Shown: piece after piece, positions 52,923 through 61,357 of the stretch
How the letters are laid out: each line of letters starts with the position of its first letter
Position numbering within the stretch: the stretch's first letter is position 1
Assembly (NCBI GenBank): GCA_017849615.1
Contig: JAFIGS010000023.1
Location: forward strand, 19,871-83,870
DNA length: 64,000 bases
Direction: 5' to 3'
Source of the DNA: Pseudolabrys sp.
Lineage (GTDB): Bacteria > Pseudomonadota > Alphaproteobacteria > Rhizobiales > Xanthobacteraceae
Position numbers and translations under genes: made by a program
Notes under the pieces: generated by a model
Seen by the model: only the letters and a program-made list of their open reading frames with translations
Told to the model about the DNA's origin: nothing
Databases searched by the model: none

Positions 52923-53711
52923 ATGGACAAGGGAGAAAGCCTTTCAGTGCGCCGCGCGGTCGGTATCCTCCGGCTGTTTCGCGAGCCCGGTCGCTCATTG
53001 ACTCTGAGCGACGTCGTCGAGCGCCTGGATCTGTCCAAGACGGCTTGCCACCGCTTTCTTGCGACCTGGGTCTCAGAAGGCTTTCTAGTGCAGGACGAGG
53101 CCAGCGGCCGCTATAGCGTCGGCCCAGAACTGATCTCCTTCGCACGGCTGCATCTCGGCGCAACGTCGCTCCGCGACGCCTGCCGCGAGGATCTCGAAAA
53201 GCTCGCCAAAGAAACAGGCGACTCGGTCCTGCTGCATGTCCTCGACGATGGCACCGCGCTCTGCGTGCAGCGTTTCGACGGCGATTATCCGGTTCGTGTC
53301 TCGGGCGTATCGGAAGGCGGGCGCCTGCCGTTGTATTGCGGCGGTGGTCCGCTGGCGCTGCTCAGCTTTTCGACCAATGACGTCGCGGAGCAGGTGTTAT
53401 CGAACCCGCTGCCGCGCCGGACGGCGCGCACTCTCGTGACCAAGGCAGCTTTACGTCGCTGCATGATGGAGACGCGGGCGCGCGGCTACGCCATCGGCAA
53501 TCAGGACGCCTTTGACTACGTGGTCGCGGTCGGAGCGCCCATTTTCGATCCGCAGGGACTGGTCGGCGCCATCAGCGTCGGCGGCATCGAGCAACGCTAC
53601 ACCGCAGCGCGAATCGAAAAAATAGGGCGACTGGTGAAAACGATCGGAGCACGCATAACCGCGCGCCTCGGAGGGCGCGCGGTGACCGATCAGGCGCTCA
53701 CGACAAGCTGA
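52923..53711 (+). CDS. IclR-family transcriptional regulator
   Basis: The 262-aa product has an N-terminal winged helix (VRRAVGILRLFREPGRSLTLSDVVERLDLSKTACHRFLATW in pieces) and the IclR effector domain with VLLHVLDDGTALCVQRFDG, GGRLPLYCGGGPLALL and YVVAVGAPIFDPQGLVGAISVGG. It heads the catabolic unit of the island and lies 39 bases before the binding-protein gene, so it probably controls that operon and itself. The effector is likely to be an intermediate of the pathway. Confidence 0.92.
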   Translation: MDKGESLSVRRAVGILRLFREPGRSLTLSDVVERLDLSKTACHRFLATWVSEGFLVQDEASGRYSVGPELISFARLHLGATSLRDACREDLEKLAKETGDSVLLHVLDDGTALCVQRFDGDYPVRVSGVSEGGRLPLYCGGGPLALLSFSTNDVAEQVLSNPLPRRTARTLVTKAALRRCMMETRARGYAIGNQDAFDYVVAVGAPIFDPQGLVGAISVGGIEQRYTAARIEKIGRLVKTIGARITARLGGRAVTDQALTTS

Positions 53712-53750
53712 CTAGAAGATACAAAAGGCTGAATACCCAGGGAGAGAAAC

Positions 53751-54962
53751 ATGAAGCGTATTGTGACGAAGACGTTGGCGGCCGCGCTGCTTTTGGGCAG
53801 CGCCGGGATCAGTCAGGCGGAGATTAGCGGTGATGTCGTCAAGATCGGCGTCCTCACCGACATGTCGAGCGTCTTCTCCGATGTGACCGGCGCGGGCTCG
53901 GTCGAGGCCGCGAAAATGGCCATCGAGAAGCTTGGCGGCAAGATCGCCGGTAAGCCGATCGAACTCGTTTTCGCCGATCATCAGAACAAGGCTGACATCG
54001 GCGCCGGCGTCGCCCGGCGCTGGTTCGATGCCGAAGGCGTCGACGTCATTGTCGATCTGCCGAACTCGGCCGTTGCGCTAGCGGTCAATGAAATCGCTCG
54101 CGAGCGCGGCAAGGCTATTCTGATCTCCGGCGCGGCCTCGTCCGATCTGACGGGCTCTAAGTGCTCACCCACGACCGTGCAGTGGACCTATGACACCTGG
54201 GCCCTCGCCAACAGCACCGCCAAGGCCGTCGTCGCCGAGGGCGGCAAGCGGTGGTACTTCCTCACGGCTGACTATGCCTTCGGTCACGCCATGCAGCGCG
54301 ATGCTGGCGCCCTGGTCGAAGCCAATGGCGGCAAGGTGATCGGCTCGGTTCGTCATCCGCTGAACACCAATGACTTCAGCTCATTCCTCATCCAGGCGCA
54401 AAGCTCGAGGGCCGAAATAATCGGCCTCGCCAATGCCGGCGCCGACACGGCAAACTCCATCAAGCAGGCGGCCGAATTCGGCATTACGCGTGGCGGCCAA
54501 AAGCTTGTGGGCCTGTTGATCACCATCCCGGACATTCACGCCGTTGGTCTCAAAGCCGCTCAGGGCCTGATGTTCACCGGCGCGTTCTACTGGAACCGCA
54601 ATGCAGAAACGCGCAAGTTCTCGGAAGCCCTCGCCAAACGCAATCGCGGCGTTCATCCCGACATGATCCAGGCTGGCGTCTATGCCAGCATTCTGCACTA
54701 CGCCAAGGCGGTCGAGAAAACTAACAGCGATGATGGCAAGACCGTTGTCGACGCCATGAAGGCCATGCCGACCGACGATCCGCTGTTCGGCAAGGGCTCG
54801 ATCCGCGCCGACGGCCGCAAGCTCCATCCGATCTATCTGTTCAAGGTCAAGTCGCCTGAAGAATCGAAGGAGCCTTGGGACTACTACAATGTGGTGCAGA
54901 CCATCGAGCCCGACGCGGCGTTCCGACCGGTCGCCGCGGGCAGCTGCCCGCTCGTGAAGTAA
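53751..54962 (+). CDS. Branched-chain-amino-acid-type ABC substrate-binding protein (LivJ-like)
   Basis: The 403-aa product has a signal peptide (MKRIVTKTLAAALLLGSAG, cleaved about residue 23) and a type I periplasmic fold: DVVKIGVLTDMSSVFSDVTG, then VIVDLPNSAVALAVNEIARERGKAILISGA and VVAEGGKRWYFLTADYAFGHAM. These LivJ-type proteins in alphaproteobacteria often bind aromatic acids rather than amino acids. A GGAGAG site precedes the ATG. No permease or ATPase gene accompanies it, so it must use a transporter encoded elsewhere or act as a sensor. Confidence 0.92.
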   Translation: MKRIVTKTLAAALLLGSAGISQAEISGDVVKIGVLTDMSSVFSDVTGAGSVEAAKMAIEKLGGKIAGKPIELVFADHQNKADIGAGVARRWFDAEGVDVIVDLPNSAVALAVNEIARERGKAILISGAASSDLTGSKCSPTTVQWTYDTWALANSTAKAVVAEGGKRWYFLTADYAFGHAMQRDAGALVEANGGKVIGSVRHPLNTNDFSSFLIQAQSSRAEIIGLANAGADTANSIKQAAEFGITRGGQKLVGLLITIPDIHAVGLKAAQGLMFTGAFYWNRNAETRKFSEALAKRNRGVHPDMIQAGVYASILHYAKAVEKTNSDDGKTVVDAMKAMPTDDPLFGKGSIRADGRKLHPIYLFKVKSPEESKEPWDYYNVVQTIEPDAAFRPVAAGSCPLVK

Positions 54963-54964
54963 GC

Positions 54965-56533
54965 ATGCACGGCAATCGCATGATGTCCGGCGCGCAGCCG
55001 ATGAACGGAATCTCCGAGCCGCTTGGCCCAGAGATTCTGTTCTCTGGCATGGCGCCGGCCGAGCAGCAGGCGCGCTCCTTTGCGCGCCTGCTGACCTATC
55101 TCAACACGACGATCGCGCGTTATCATCCTTATTACCGAAGGCTGTTCCGCCAGCTCGACATCTCTGCCGACGGCATCCGCTCCTATGACGACTTCCGGCG
55201 CATTCCGCTGACGACCAAGTCAATCATTGTCGACAACCTCAATGACTTCACCGTGATGCCGCGCTATCCAGGCGCCGGCGACACGCATGATGCCGACGAA
55301 GCATCGCCCGAACTGATGGCGATCTACCAGCAGCGCGCCGCGGAGGGAAACTGGCGCGATCTGTTCGGCATGCGTCCGGAAGCGGAGCGCGTGCGTGAAC
55401 AGTTTCTGCGCGACTGGCGTCCGATACATTTTCAGATGTCCGGCGGCACGACCGGAAAGGCCATCGTCAGCGGCTACACCCACAGCGATCTTTACGAGCG
55501 CTTCGCGCGGTCAGGCGCCTGGTGGTACGGCATCAACAAGCGGCTGCACCAGAACGACAAGTGGCTGAACATCCTTCCGGCAGCGCCGCATCTCGGCATC
55601 TATGCCACGATGTTGATCCCGCTGTTCGAGGGGCAGCCCAATTTCAATACGTTCGGCGGCAAGGTGATGCCAACCGAGCGGCAGATCCGCATCGCTGCCG
55701 AGGACAATTTCGCGGTAGTCATCGCGCTGCCGTCCTACCTCATCCACTGGTTGCGCATGGCGGTGCGCATGCGCGAGGCGGGGGAGATCGGGCCAATCGG
55801 GAGCTTCAAGGTTGCCTATTGCGTCGGTGAGCCGGTGACGGACGCCTATCGCGATCTGATCAAGGATGCGTTCCGGCAGCTCGGCAGCGAAGATGTCGCC
55901 GTTCTCGAGGGCATGAGCTCAACCGAATTGCGGACCGGCGGCTTCTATGAATGCAGCGAGGCCGGCAAACTGCATTTCGACCCTGTCGGATTTTTCGGAG
56001 AACTTCTCGATCCCGATACTAAGGAGCCGGTCGAGGCCGGCAAGCCCGGCGTGTTCGTCTGGAGCCACATCGGCTGGCATGGCACGGCGATCCTCCGTTA
56101 CTGGACTGGAGACTATGTGTCGGGCGGCATGGTGTGGGGCGATTGCCCGCACTGTGGCTTCACCATTCCGCGTCTAGTGACGCCGATCTGGCGTGCCGAC
56201 AAGGATGAAACCAAGATCCGCGGCACGCGCGTCGAGCTGGTGCGGCTGACCGATGCGGTGCGTGGTACCCAAGGCATCCGGTCATTCCAGGTGCTGATAG
56301 GCAAGAGCGATCCGTCCGACCCGGTGTCGCGTGACACGCTGACGGTCGTTGTCGCCTGTCATGAGAACGTCGACCAGGAAACGCTGACGACCACGCTTCG
56401 GCACAATGTGCTGCGCGACACTGAGGTCAGCGTCGACAACATTCTGTTTGAGACGCTGGCGCAACTCGATGCCCGACTCTTTGCCAAGAAGCTGAAGGCT
56501 GAGTGGGTCATCGACGAGCGGCCGGTTCAGTAA
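54965..56533 (+). CDS. Phenylacetate-CoA-ligase-like acyl-CoA synthetase
   Basis: The 522-aa product resembles the PaaK branch of AMP-forming ligases: FQMSGGTTGKAIVSGYTHSD (phosphate-binding loop), VLEGMSSTELRTGGFYE, then WTGDYVSGG and a C-terminal domain with KDETKIRGTRVEL. GDCPHCGF resembles the metal-binding Cys pair of PaaK proteins. It should activate a carboxylic acid, perhaps aromatic, as its CoA thioester. It is longer than PaaK (~435 aa), with an N-terminal extension. It starts 2 bases after the binding-protein stop, showing tight coupling. Confidence 0.82.
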   Translation: MHGNRMMSGAQPMNGISEPLGPEILFSGMAPAEQQARSFARLLTYLNTTIARYHPYYRRLFRQLDISADGIRSYDDFRRIPLTTKSIIVDNLNDFTVMPRYPGAGDTHDADEASPELMAIYQQRAAEGNWRDLFGMRPEAERVREQFLRDWRPIHFQMSGGTTGKAIVSGYTHSDLYERFARSGAWWYGINKRLHQNDKWLNILPAAPHLGIYATMLIPLFEGQPNFNTFGGKVMPTERQIRIAAEDNFAVVIALPSYLIHWLRMAVRMREAGEIGPIGSFKVAYCVGEPVTDAYRDLIKDAFRQLGSEDVAVLEGMSSTELRTGGFYECSEAGKLHFDPVGFFGELLDPDTKEPVEAGKPGVFVWSHIGWHGTAILRYWTGDYVSGGMVWGDCPHCGFTIPRLVTPIWRADKDETKIRGTRVELVRLTDAVRGTQGIRSFQVLIGKSDPSDPVSRDTLTVVVACHENVDQETLTTTLRHNVLRDTEVSVDNILFETLAQLDARLFAKKLKAEWVIDERPVQ

Positions 56534-56556
56534 CCTTGCACGGAGGATAAGTTAGC

Positions 56557-57342
56557 ATGCTGACGTTGTACGATGCCGGTCTCTCGCCCTTCGCGCAGAA
56601 AGTGAAGATGGCGCTGGTCGCCAAGGGTTTGCCGTTCGAGCGGATCGTGCCCGATCTCGGCAATCCCCCGGCGGACTTTCTCAACGTGAGCCCGCGACGC
56701 GAAGTGCCGGTGCTGGTCGATGACGGCGCCGCGATCTTTGATTCCGCGATTATCGTCGAATATCTCGACGACAAATTTCCGGACAATCCGGTGTTGCCGA
56801 AATCCGCGGTGGATCGCGCCAAGGTGCGGATGATCGCGACGCTGTGCGACTCGCAGCTCGAGGCCATCATTTTCGGCGTTACCGAGATCATGGTGTTCAA
56901 GCGAGCCAGCGGCGAACTCGGGGACGCCATCCTGGCCAAAGGACGTGCAGACTTCGCAACATTCTTTGCCTGGCTCGAATCGCAACTCGGCGGCCGCGAC
57001 TGGTTCAACGGTGACGCTTACGGCATGGGCGACATGGCGGTGCTGCCCTATATGCAGACCGCGTCGCTCTACAAGGCCGCGCCGGCTGTCGATACGCCGC
57101 TGGGCCGATGGTTCGAGCGCGCCAAGGCCCAGCCAGGCTTCCAGCGCTGCCTGGTCGATGCAAAGGCCGAGATCGCCGACTTCCGCTCGGCGACCGAGAA
57201 GGTGATGTCAGGCCGCTGGCCGCGGCAGTATCGCGATCATCGTCTGGACTGGATTGTCCGCGCCGGTGGCATCAACATCGTGCGCGACGGTCTGGCCGCC
57301 GGCACCATTCGACTCAGCAATCTGCCGGGAGCGGCGCGATGA
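56557..57342 (+). CDS. Glutathione S-transferase family protein
   Basis: The 261-aa product has a thioredoxin-like N-terminal domain (LTLYDAGLSPFAQKVKMALVAKGL, EVPVLVDDG with the cis-Pro, FDSAIIVEYLDD) and a helical C-terminal domain (GDAYGMGDMAVLPYM). The Ser in SPFAQ is the likely thiolate-activating residue. About 40 residues extend past the usual GST end. Beside a CoA ligase and an oxidoreductase it may add or remove glutathione in a catabolic step, as etherases or isomerases of this family do. Its stop overlaps the next start. Confidence 0.85.
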   Translation: MLTLYDAGLSPFAQKVKMALVAKGLPFERIVPDLGNPPADFLNVSPRREVPVLVDDGAAIFDSAIIVEYLDDKFPDNPVLPKSAVDRAKVRMIATLCDSQLEAIIFGVTEIMVFKRASGELGDAILAKGRADFATFFAWLESQLGGRDWFNGDAYGMGDMAVLPYMQTASLYKAAPAVDTPLGRWFERAKAQPGFQRCLVDAKAEIADFRSATEKVMSGRWPRQYRDHRLDWIVRAGGINIVRDGLAAGTIRLSNLPGAAR

Positions 57343-58319
57343 GAGCGTTTCGCTGCGAGGCGTTCGGTCCGATCGAGAACATGTCCTTCGAGACGGTTCC
57401 CGACCCTGTCTTGCAGCCGAACCAGGTGCGCGTTGCCATCCGCGTCGCGTCGGTCGGCTTCATGGACATCCTGATGGTGAAGGGCGAATACCAGCTCAAG
57501 CCGCCGTTGCCCTATATTCCGGGAGCCTGCGGCGCTGGTGTCGTGACCGAGGTCGGCGATGCCGTAACGCGTGCCAAGGTTGGCGATCGCGTCTCGTTTC
57601 TGAATTACTACGGCGCTTTTGCCGAGCAGATCGCGACCGACGAGCACACGCTGTCGGTTCTACCCTCGTCGATGGATTTCGAGCAGGCGGCGACGTTCCG
57701 CTTGGCCTATTCGCCTGCCTATCTGGCGCTGAAGTACCGCGCCCATCTCAAAGCCGGCGAGACCTTCGTCATTACCGGTGCCGCCGGTGGCGTCGGGCTG
57801 GCGGCAACGCGGCTTGCCAAAGTGCTCGGTGCGCGCGTCATCGGGGTGGTGAGCAGTAAGGCCAAACGCGAGGCGTCGTTCGGAGCGGGTGCCGACGAAG
57901 TTATTATCCGTTCGGAGGGCGACCTGCGCGAACAGATCCTCGACCTGACCCGCGGCAAGGGCGCGGACGTCATTCTCGACGTGGTCGGCGGCGACGTTTT
58001 CGACGCCTGCGTACGCTGTCTCGCGCGTAACGGCCGCATCATTGTTATGGGTTTCACCAGCGGTCGTATTCCCGAGGTCAAGGTCAACCGCTTTTTGTTG
58101 AAGAACGCTTCGCTGCTTGGCGTCTGGCTGGGTGATTTCATGACCAATCATCCGGGAGATTTCGAGACAATGAACCAAGAAGTCCTGGAACTGGCGGCGG
58201 GCGGCAAACTACCGATTAAGATCGGCGCGCGTTTCCCGCTGCCTGAACTCGTGCCGGCGATGGAGGCCCTGCTGTCGCAGGACGTCATCGGAAAAATCGT
58301 GCTGACCAATCCCGCCTAG
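57339..58319 (+). CDS. Zinc-free medium-chain oxidoreductase (NADPH:quinone reductase-like)
   Basis: The 326-aa product is an MDR-superfamily enzyme: MRAFRCEAFGPIENMSFETV, PYIPGACGAGVVTEVGDAV, nucleotide loop ITGAAGGVGLAATRLAKVLGA. The zinc ligands of alcohol dehydrogenases are absent, which fits quinone reductases, enoyl reductases or crotonyl-CoA-type reductases. ATG 57339 overlaps the GST stop (ATGA); a longer frame is a shadow of the GST gene. It probably reduces an unsaturated carbonyl compound in the pathway. Confidence 0.87.
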   Translation: MRAFRCEAFGPIENMSFETVPDPVLQPNQVRVAIRVASVGFMDILMVKGEYQLKPPLPYIPGACGAGVVTEVGDAVTRAKVGDRVSFLNYYGAFAEQIATDEHTLSVLPSSMDFEQAATFRLAYSPAYLALKYRAHLKAGETFVITGAAGGVGLAATRLAKVLGARVIGVVSSKAKREASFGAGADEVIIRSEGDLREQILDLTRGKGADVILDVVGGDVFDACVRCLARNGRIIVMGFTSGRIPEVKVNRFLLKNASLLGVWLGDFMTNHPGDFETMNQEVLELAAGGKLPIKIGARFPLPELVPAMEALLSQDVIGKIVLTNPA

Positions 58320-58344
58320 ACGTCACCCAGCAGGTAACATTCTC

Positions 58345-58659
58345 ATGATCTACGACTTCCGAACCTATACGCTCTATCCGGGCAAGACACATGAATATCT
58401 GGAGATTTACGAGCGCGAGGCGCTGCCGGTACAGCGTGAGCATCTCGGCCATCTTGTCGGCTACTTCACCAGCGAGATCGGTCCGCTCAACAAAATCATT
58501 CACATCTGGGCTTACGAGAGCTTCGTCGAACGCGACGCGCGCCGAGAAAAGATGTTCAGCGACGCGCGCTTCAAAGATGCAGCCAAGAAGCTCTATCCGC
58601 TTATCCAGACGCAGGAAGATGTCATTCTGAAAGGCACATCGTTCTCGCCATTGAAATGA
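58345..58659 (+). CDS. NIPSNAP family protein
   Basis: The 104-aa product (IYDFRTYTLYPGKTHEYLEIYE, LVGYFTSEIGPLNKIIHIWAYES) matches the small NIPSNAP domain, a ferredoxin-like fold that forms dimers. Function is unclear in most cases; in bacteria the gene often sits beside aromatic or terpenoid catabolic genes. It is 25 bases after the oxidoreductase stop and 34 before the thiolase. Confidence 0.9.
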   Translation: MIYDFRTYTLYPGKTHEYLEIYEREALPVQREHLGHLVGYFTSEIGPLNKIIHIWAYESFVERDARREKMFSDARFKDAAKKLYPLIQTQEDVILKGTSFSPLK

Positions 58660-58693
58660 TCGCCGCGACAAACCGTAAACCGAGGAGGCAAAA

Positions 58694-59929
58694 ATGGCCG
58701 ATGTTTATATGCTAGGCGGCGCGCAAACCGATTTCGCCCGCAATTGGTCGCGCGAAGGCAAGTCGATCTATGACATGATGTCGGAATCCGTAGAGGCCGG
58801 CCTGGCGGCGACCGGGCTCGAAGCGTCGCAGATCGAGACGGCCCATATCGGCAATTTCGTTTCCGATCTGTTCTGCAATCAGGCGCAGCTGGGCGGCATG
58901 TTCGCGGCGATCCGTCCGGAGTTCGACGGGGTGCCGTCGGGCCGTCACGAAGCGGCCTGCGCATCGGGCAGCATCGCCTTGCTGGCGGCGGCGGCGGAAA
59001 TCGAGGCCGGCCGCTATGACAGCGCCTGCGTGGTCGGTGTCGAATATATGCGCAACGTGTCCGGCGAGGTCGCCGCCGATCATCTCGGCGCCGCTTGCTG
59101 GCGGGGCGAGGAAGCCACCGACGCCCGTTACATCTGGCCGGCGCTGTTCAACGATCTGCTGGGCGAGTACGACCGCCGCTATGGCGTCAACTACCGGCAT
59201 CTCGGCGAAATCGCACGCAACAACTACGACAATGCGCGCGTCAACCCGAACGCCCAGACACGCAAATGGAATTTCGGCAATCGCGCGTTCAGCGAAGACG
59301 ACAGCGAGAACCCGGTAATCGAGGGGCGCATTCGCCGTCAGGATTGCGGCCAGGTCACCGACGGCGCCGCCACGGTGTTTCTCGCCTCGCGCCGTTTTGC
59401 CGAGGATTATGCCAAGGCGCGCGGGCTTTCGCTAGATGATCTGTCGAAGATCGAAGGCTGGGGCCATCGCACCGCGACCATGAGATTCAGCGACAAGGTC
59501 GCGCGCAGCAAGGATAAGGACTACGTGCTGCCGCATGTCCGTGGTGCGCTGACGGATGCCTACGCGCGCGCCGGCATTGACGGCGTCGATCAGCTCGATC
59601 TGATGGAAGTGCACGACTGCTTCTCCATGACTGAGTACATGATCATCGACCATGCCGGCATCACGGCGCCTGGCGAAAGCTGGAAGGCGGTCGAGGACGG
59701 CTCAATCCGAAAGAACGGCCGCATTCCGGTCAATCCCAGCGGCGGACTGATCGGACTCGGCCACCCGGTAGGCGCCACCGGCGTTCGTATGTTTCTCGAT
59801 GCCCACCGGCAGGTGACGGGACGGGCCGGCGACATGCAGGTCGACGACGCCCGCCGCGCCGCGACTGTCAATATTGGTGGCAGCTCGACAACGACGGTGT
59901 CCTTCATTCTCGGCCGCGGTGTTAGGTGA
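58694..59929 (+). CDS. Thiolase-family acetyl-CoA acetyltransferase (SCP2-like)
   Basis: The 411-aa product shows the thiolase nucleophile in HEAACASGS (Cys89), a second Cys in EVHDCFS and the GLGHPVGATG motif with the catalytic His. It resembles the SCP2/acetyl-CoA acetyltransferase subgroup rather than PhaA. GAGGAGG precedes the ATG. It probably cleaves a beta-ketoacyl-CoA made after CoA activation, ending the pathway encoded by the island. The final stop is at 59927-59929; no gene follows on this strand. Confidence 0.9.
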   Translation: MADVYMLGGAQTDFARNWSREGKSIYDMMSESVEAGLAATGLEASQIETAHIGNFVSDLFCNQAQLGGMFAAIRPEFDGVPSGRHEAACASGSIALLAAAAEIEAGRYDSACVVGVEYMRNVSGEVAADHLGAACWRGEEATDARYIWPALFNDLLGEYDRRYGVNYRHLGEIARNNYDNARVNPNAQTRKWNFGNRAFSEDDSENPVIEGRIRRQDCGQVTDGAATVFLASRRFAEDYAKARGLSLDDLSKIEGWGHRTATMRFSDKVARSKDKDYVLPHVRGALTDAYARAGIDGVDQLDLMEVHDCFSMTEYMIIDHAGITAPGESWKAVEDGSIRKNGRIPVNPSGGLIGLGHPVGATGVRMFLDAHRQVTGRAGDMQVDDARRAATVNIGGSSTTTVSFILGRGVR

Positions 59930-60272
59930 CCCGAAGCCGAATTGCTCCAAACGCTCTTGGCGGGAGTGGAATTCTGTGGCTCGACCTCCATGCCTCTCGA
60001 AACCGCCCGGAGCGTCATGACAGCACGCTGTAGAACCCTGCTGTCTAGCTCTTCCTTTTTGAGGAATGAAACGCGTTCAACTTCCGAGGCTTGGTCAATT
60101 TGAGCCCCAGAAAAGGCGTCTTGCTGTCGCGAGTCAGGCCTGAGACCCCAGGGGGCGCCGAAGGCGCGCTGGAAAGAAGCTTGCGTCCTCAAAATGTGGG
60201 CGATATGGCCAGCTGGTCGCCATCCACCGCTGCAAGCCACGAACGCTGATAAAATGTGGGTTGCGGCGGCAT
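59930..60272. other. Non-coding region after the catabolic operon
   Basis: No gene recognised. Short frames on both strands look random. A GCGCC-GAA-GGCGC stem lies near 60155 without a T-tract. It probably contains debris of earlier insertions. Confidence 0.4.
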
Positions 60273-60432
60273 GACGCAAGAGCTGGCCCACGAGCGGAGT
60301 TAACGGCTGCCTGCCGGTGCACCTCCTCGGCGACTCGTGGCGCCAGCAATAGCGCACCGCTCCCTCGCCCGCTTGCGATGCTAGCTTGCTAGCAAGCAGC
60401 CGGATACAGGTAGCAAACGGCGGCTCCGAATT
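60273..60432. repeat. Imperfect direct repeat 2, right copy, with palindrome TGCTAGC/GCTAGCA
   Basis: Related to 51623-51790 in the same orientation, roughly three-quarters alike by eye. The palindrome TGCTAGC-TT-GCTAGCA lies at 60379-60394. The two copies bracket the broken gene and the catabolic operon. Confidence 0.6.
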
Positions 60433-60437
60433 CGCTG

Positions 60438-60790
60438 TCAATCGACGTTCAATGTTGACCCCTTAGAACAGCGAGTTTTGACGGTAGCGTTCGCGCTGTC
60501 GGAGCTGACCGGGGTTGCGGAGACGGCGCGAGCGCGACTTGCGTAATCTTCGTCACGGCTCTTGAAGCGTCGACTGTCGTTGCCAGTTTCGACTATATCG
60601 CAGTGATGGGTCAGCCGATCGACCAGCGCTGTCGTCATCTTGGCGTCGCCGAAGACGGCAGGCCATTCCCCGAAGTCGAGGTTGGGGCGACGATGATCGA
60701 AGTGCGCTCGTAGAGCCGGCTGACGAGGTGGAACAGGAGCTGGCCGCCGCTTTGGGCGAAGGGCAGATCGTCGAGTAAGACGCGCTTTCA
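60438..60790 (-). pseudogene. IstB remnant (IS21-family transposition helper)
   Basis: Minus-strand fragments read [22 protein letters not shown] and YERTSIIV in one frame (about 60790-60690), then after a frameshift [20 protein letters not shown] and [15 protein letters not shown] to about 60520. These are characteristic of the C-terminal half of the IS21-family ATPase IstB. The N-terminal half with Walker A, and IstA, are missing. The element is dead but shows that an insertion sequence visited the island's right end. Confidence 0.8.
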
Positions 60791-61047
60791 ACGCCGAGAA
60801 GTCGGAGCTCGTCTTGACGGTGTAGTGGCGCGGATAAGGCAGATCGACGCGCACGTCGCTCTTCACGACGGGAACCGGGCGGTCCACCACGTCGACGATG
60901 TTGTCTGGCGCTACGACAATGCGGATTTCATCCAGGTCAGAGTGGTGAAGAGAGCCGCCCTGATGATGATTGGGAAGGCGCTCTGGCCCGAAACCGGCTT
61001 TCGGTAACGCACTCGGTAACATCCGGTAACGCGGACGGTCGGACCGG

Positions 61048-61116
61048 TGCTAAGTCATTGAAAAGATGGCGCGCCCGAAAGGATTCGAACCTCTGACCCC
61101 CAGATTCGTAGTCTGG
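61048..61116 (-). repeat. Direct repeat 1, right copy, within and beside tRNA-Arg
   Basis: This is the partner of 51293-51361. It covers the 3' half of the intact tRNA-Arg (61067-61116) and 19 bases beyond its CCA end. Two mismatches (61084-61085) distinguish the copies. In this copy those bases keep the standard TTCGAA of the T loop. Confidence 0.88.
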
Positions 61117-61143
61117 TGCTCTATCCAGCTGAGCTACGGGCGC
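61067..61143 (-). tRNA. tRNA-Arg (anticodon ACG)
   Basis: The minus strand folds as a full cloverleaf of 77 bases. The acceptor stem is GCGCCCG/CGGGCGC with discriminator G and encoded CCA. The D-arm contains AGCTCAGCTGGATAGAGC, the anticodon loop is CTACGAA giving ACG, and the T-arm is AGAGGTTCGAATCCTTT-like. It reads CGN Arg codons after A34-to-inosine editing. It is the integration target of the island on its 3' side. Confidence 0.96.
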
Positions 61144-61357
61144 TGATGCCGCCGGGCCCGGAGCCGGGCCGCGACGGGGCACTAGCTATCGTCTTGGGCA
61201 CCCCTTGGCAAGCCTCGTGAGGACAATTGCAGCCCGCCGCCGAAGCGCCTCGTTTGACCGCGCCCTCGGTGATCTCAGCGGGAGATGCCACCATCGGCAG
61301 AGAGTGCCCTTATTCAGTAATCCGGGTAAACGGGTTTGGGGAACTTAACGACCGCGA

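Larger units (their letters stand above)
51293..61116. mobile_element. Putative genomic island at tRNA-Arg(ACG)
   Basis: A roughly 9.8-kb block is bounded by a 69-bp direct repeat, one copy being inside an intact tRNA-Arg gene. It holds accessory content: a broken minus-strand gene, an IstB remnant, repeated degenerate segments near both ends, and an intact seven-gene catabolic unit. No integrase or recombinase was recognised, so it is probably a fixed, decayed integrative element or one mobilised in trans. Confidence 0.7.

Noticed and set aside
59590-60441. 283-codon minus frame
   Set aside because: It covers the thiolase 3' end in antisense and non-coding debris; no motif.
60438-61022. 194-codon minus frame as an intact gene
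   Set aside because: Only its C-terminal part resembles IstB; the upstream part of IstB lies in another frame, so this is a remnant.
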